DNA of 64,000 nt from Tetrahymena elliotti 4EA (Eukaryota > Ciliophora > Oligohymenophorea > Hymenostomatida > Tetrahymenidae): contig JH720355.1 of NCBI GenBank assembly GCA_000231825.2, forward strand, positions 1-64,000, given 5' to 3'. Positions 59,962 through 64,000 of this stretch are shown here, piece after piece. Each line of letters starts with the position of its first letter. Position 1 is the stretch's first letter. A program made the position numbers and the translations under genes. The notes under the pieces were generated by a model. It did no database searches. It saw only the letters and a program-made list of their open reading frames with translations, and was not told the origin of the DNA.

Positions 59962-62900
59962 ATGAATGCTAATAACCAGTAATTAAGGGAGAGAGTAAAC
60001 ACATTTGGAGTTTAGCAAAATTTAAATGATACATTAGAAAGAAAGAAGACTACTCTGAGGTAGATGTTTCAATCTAAGACTGTTAAGTGCAAAAAGCTTT
60101 CAAAGAGTATCTTTTATTGATTTCCTTATTATTGAAGTAATTTAGTGTTTATTTGAATAGGTGGAATGACTTGGAATGATAGATTATTAGAAGTAAATGA
60201 GTAGTTTATCAGGTATTATAGCGTTGACCCAAAGAGAGAGCTAAAGGGAGAAGTTGCTTTGGAAGATGTTTTTGAAATAACATTTCCAGATGAATCAAAA
60301 AAAAATCCAAAAAGAAGCATATGTTTTACATTTAGAGTTGATAAATATAAACTATTTAAAGTAATAATTTAAATGTGCGTTTATGAATGAAAACTCAAAT
60401 TTATATAAAAAGAATGGCTTAGAGATACAAAAGAAAATTGATCAAAAAAATAAATCTGTGGGACATTTAGTTTGGGCTTTTAAATTTAGTGAAAACGATT
60501 TGAATGACTATTAGAGAGTGAAAGATTTGATTTCATAGAATAATATGAATCTCTCTTAAATGAGAAATTCTGTAGTTTAAGAATAATCTTAGTTAAACAG
60601 AGGATAATAATAAAATATGTTTTTGGGAGATTAGCTTAGACAACAATCATAAAACGATATCATTGAAGGCCCAAATGATTAAGAAGATTTGTAGGCTTAA
60701 TCACAAAAAGAAGATGATGAAGATGAAGATTAAAAAAATGAAAACTTAAAAATGGCTTAAAATGGAAGAGATATATTTTAGGGTTGCTTGTAATTCATTT
60801 TATTTATTTGTAAAAATAGTAATTTTACAAATATTTACATTTATTTAAAGAGCTAACTAATAGAATTGGGATGAAATGTACAATAAACTTTTAGATACTT
60901 ATTATCAAAGAGTGAAATAATATAAATAACTTTCTCCTTAAGAGGAAATATAGATGGGGATTTATTTATTTACTATCATGGGAAAGTAAAAATAAAATGA
61001 TTAAAACTGATTTAAGAATTTATTTATTTTTTATTCAGATTTAGAGAAGAATGTGTTCATAGTGTTAAAGAGCTTGTGCATGAATTAATCTTTCCAGAAA
61101 GAAAAAGATCATATATTGAAGTAACAAAAAAGCATCCTATGTATTAATTTAAATAGTAAGGAGAGAAAGTTTATGAAGTGAACAGAATATTTGTTAGACT
61201 ATCTTTTATTCAAACCATCTATGATAAATATGGGAATATTATTGATTACGAAGACGTTAATACTAAAAATTTGAGCAATGAATTTAAAGCAAATAATTAT
61301 ATAACCAATACAATTCATGATATTGTTTTATCTAATAAAAGTCTTTTCTAATTAAGAGTAAAAATGAATCATTTATTCACAAACATTTGCATTATTATTT
61401 TTTATTTTATTTTGTAGATTCCTTTGACTTGCTAGGTCGAATATTTAGGTTTTAACTGTTTATGTTATGCTGTGCCAATAGTTGAAATGGTAAAAATTAA
61501 AAATTTTGATCTATTTTTATCTTTTTTTTTTGTAAAATAAAGCCAGATTACGAAAAAAAGTACATTAATAAAGGTTACAGCAAGATAACAAAATCACCTT
61601 TAGACGCTTATAGAGAAAGCTTAGTTTAAGGGTATGATATTGAGGAAAAATATAAACTCTCTGCAGGTCTTGGTAAAAATATGAAAGAACTGAGTGAAAA
61701 GTTAAAGCTCGAGAGATTGGTTATTGAACCAGAAAAGAAAAGTGAATATATTCTTTCATTTTTTTGTGAAATTCATGATTGGGAACAAAAAGATCAAAAT
61801 TCAAACGATAATTAAGATCCTATTTAAGAAAGTTCTTAAAACAATTACATATACCGTACATCTACTATTTTACCTCTCCATATAGAAACTTCAGAAAGAT
61901 TGAATAAAAGAGTGAATATTTTCAAAGACAGACTTCGTGAAGAGTATGCATGCAGATTAGATAAACCTATCTCTAATGCTGCATTTATTATAAGCTAGAA
62001 TACATAACATGAAGTAATATTATATTTATACTCAAAAGCTAATCTTGAAAAAATAATTTTTGCCAAATAAAGATGAGAGTAACATAAGCTTCTTCCATTT
62101 TGATTAATACCATTGTCAAATAAGTACTTGATGATCTTGAAAGTTTAAAACTTATAGCAATAGGTCCTGAATCTATTACTAGAATTATGCATAAATATGG
62201 AGTAAATATGAGACATTTGGGTAAAATAGCTACCAAATCGATTCTGCCTCATGTGAAAAGTGTTTGTATTGCAGAAATGGTTGCAAGATCTTGCAAAAAA
62301 ATATTAAGAGCTAACATAGCAACTTACATCTTTAAAAAATTCAGGGTTGGTGAAAATTTTGATGAGGATGATGAAGCTGTTCTAGCAAGTTATTTAAATT
62401 TCTAACTTTTTAAATTATTTTGATAAAATATTTTGTATAAAGAGTTTTATGGGTTTGGTTAAACAATAATTCCAGGAAATAGTAACTCTGATAACCTGAG
62501 TGAGTAAAATGAGAGGCCTATTTATTAAAAGCTTATTGAGTTAAAGAATCGTATGAATAGTAAATATATTTTAAGAAATGATAAGATATTAAATAAATTT
62601 TATAAGATGAATTTAATTAAGACTAAACTGAGAATAACATACTACAAAATAGTGAGTATAATTGGATATTGGATGAAGATAATCCAACTCCTGTAATTTA
62701 AAATGCTAATTAAAAGTCAAAAAACGACTACAAAAGACCTATTACAAACAAAAAAGATTAAGATCAAAAGGATATGATAAATAGAATTTTCTAACGAAAA
62801 ATAAGAGAAATTTATTGGGATTATTTAAATCTTGTATTTTCAGATGATGAAGATACTAAAATTTTTTGGAGGGAAATGCTTTAGCCTTAAATTTTGAAAG

Positions 62901-64000
62901 ATTTTGGATATGATATTGGTACAACCTTTCCCATAAAAATATCTGATGGATTTTTAGTTCATTCTGTAAAGTATCATTGGAGAATAAATTTTCATGTTTA
63001 TGATTCATTTAAGCTTTTCACTCCACAGCCATTTGGTTAATATGAAAAAATGAATTTTTTCTAGATATGCACTAAAAGCAAGATATACAATATGAAGAAT
63101 TTAAATTTACATAAATTAACAAATTTATATAGAAAATTTATAGAAGAAAAGAAATATGAGCAAGCATACTTTTATTTAGAAGTTAAAGAAAGTAAAACAT
63201 AATTTTAACTGCTTATTAATGTAATAATAATAATTTTTTAATTTAGGAATTCTTCTGCAATCTAAAGATTTGGAATATAATCCTCCACAAGCACATGAAT
63301 TAAGCTAAATAATAATAAACTAAGCTTATGTTAAATATAAATAAATTAAATAATAATTAATTCTAAGTGGTTAAAATGCTGAAAAATCACAAGTTGGATA
63401 AATAGAAGAATTAATAAAAAAATCTATGAAATATATACCTCTTTTCCATGGAGAAATTATCAAACTAGTAGGATTATATGAAAAAGCTTAATCTTTATAA
63501 TACCTATTTTCTAAAAAATAAAAGCAATCAATTCTTTAAAAGAATGATATAGGAAATATTTTAGGAGATATTAATTCTCTAAAGAGGATATTTTATTTTC
63601 ATTTAGGAAAGGGTCATCCTTTATATTCTTTTCTTCTATGCTTTTAATCTAATTTAAAAATAAAATAAAATAATTTGTACATACTCAGAAGTGTGTTGTA
63701 AGAAAATAATGAAATTCAACTTTAATTAAAAAACAAGGATTGGTATTCTTATTTCAATGAAAATGTTGATGAAAAGTATAAAAGCTTCTAATTTTATAAC
63801 ATTCAACAAAAAGATGAAGAAAAATCAAAAGAAATCGAAAAATATATCAAAGAATTATATAAAGATTGGGCTAAGAAAAAGAGAAATGATATTATTATGG
63901 TGAAAGAAAAATAAAAAAGATTAACAAAAGATCTTCAAGAATGTTGTAGTCTATATGAAAAAGCTATTAAAAACTCATCAGAAACTTTAGGTAAAAAATA
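59962..64000 (+). CDS. CLU/TIF31 (clustered mitochondria) family protein, 3' end beyond window
   Basis: ATG at 59962. Exons were traced as 59962-60106, 60161-60360, 60413-60789, 60851-60985 and 61039 onward, with further introns near 61351, 61490, 62012-62070 and 62384-62441 and two more past 62560; no stop before 64000. The N-terminus contains a PH-like stretch (KGEVALEDVFEITFPDES, ICFTFRVDKYKLFK, GHLVWAFKFSEND) followed by an acidic Q-rich linker. A region resembling the CLU domain follows (WDEMYNKLLDTYYQRV, VYEVNRIFVRLSFI, VEYLGFNCLCYAVPIVEM). The best anchor is at about 62180-62300: RIMHKYGVNMRHLGKI with HVKSVCIAEMVARSCKKILR, the signature seen after the CLU domain in CLU1/CLUH/TIF31. These bind mRNAs for nuclear-encoded mitochondrial proteins and keep mitochondria dispersed. 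The PH-like start is not part of the usual family layout. The rest is charged and helical. Confidence 0.72.

Noticed and set aside
1..64000. Telomeric GGGGTT/CCCCAA arrays, tRNA or rRNA genes, CRISPR arrays and transposase genes
   Set aside because: These were looked for by eye on both strands and none was seen. Weak or unusual RNA genes could still be missed without a covariance-model search.

Overview
The window is nuclear DNA of a ciliate that reads TAA and TAG as glutamine and uses only TGA as stop, most likely the macronuclear genome of Tetrahymena or a close relative. Three things point there: AT content is extreme, introns are small and AT-rich (mostly 45-120 nt, GT...AG), and long conserved proteins can be read only if TAA/TAG are glutamine. 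Standard-code ORFs therefore give almost no information here. All gene models below were read by eye in the ciliate code. Where possible the introns were checked by phase, and the exon sums divide by three.

Layout. 0.26-1.84 kb (+): a Q/N/S-rich unknown protein. 3.02-14.51 kb (+): a giant protein kinase with MORN repeats and a leucine-rich tail built from about 19 short, same-phase exons. 14.95-17.11 kb (-): an unknown basic Q/S-rich protein. 17.87-19.04 kb (+): a syntaxin-17-like Qa-SNARE. 19.74-21.59 kb (+): an unknown Q/S/K-rich protein. 22.20-28.60 kb (-): a membrane-bound hybrid histidine kinase with receiver domain. 28.99-29.32 kb (-): a possible small two-exon gene. 30.88-31.37 kb (+): coding-like fragments. 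31.54-32.16 kb (+): a highly expressed-looking four-EF-hand calcium-binding protein. 32.94-33.08 kb: a long, nearly perfect hairpin. 34.42-41.89 kb (+): a second Ser/Thr kinase with a very long Q/N/S-rich tail. 42.61-44.47 kb (+): an unknown multi-exon protein. 46.36-47.48 kb (+): a coiled-coil protein. 48.61-59.41 kb (+): CFAP47, 24 exons, 3131 residues. 59.96 kb to the end (+): a CLU/TIF31-type protein, cut by the window.

The genes do not form an obvious pathway or operon. Themes are signalling (two eukaryotic-type kinases, one histidine kinase, a calcium sensor), cilia (CFAP47), membrane fusion (SNARE) and mitochondria/mRNA (CLU). Long polyglutamine/asparagine low-complexity stretches occur in several proteins. 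The items most worth following up are the exon-modular kinase/MORN/LRR gene, the 139-nt fold-back at 32.94 kb, the STX17-like SNARE, and several introns that are unusually short or are multiples of three without a stop. No tRNA, rRNA, CRISPR, telomere repeat or transposase was recognised.
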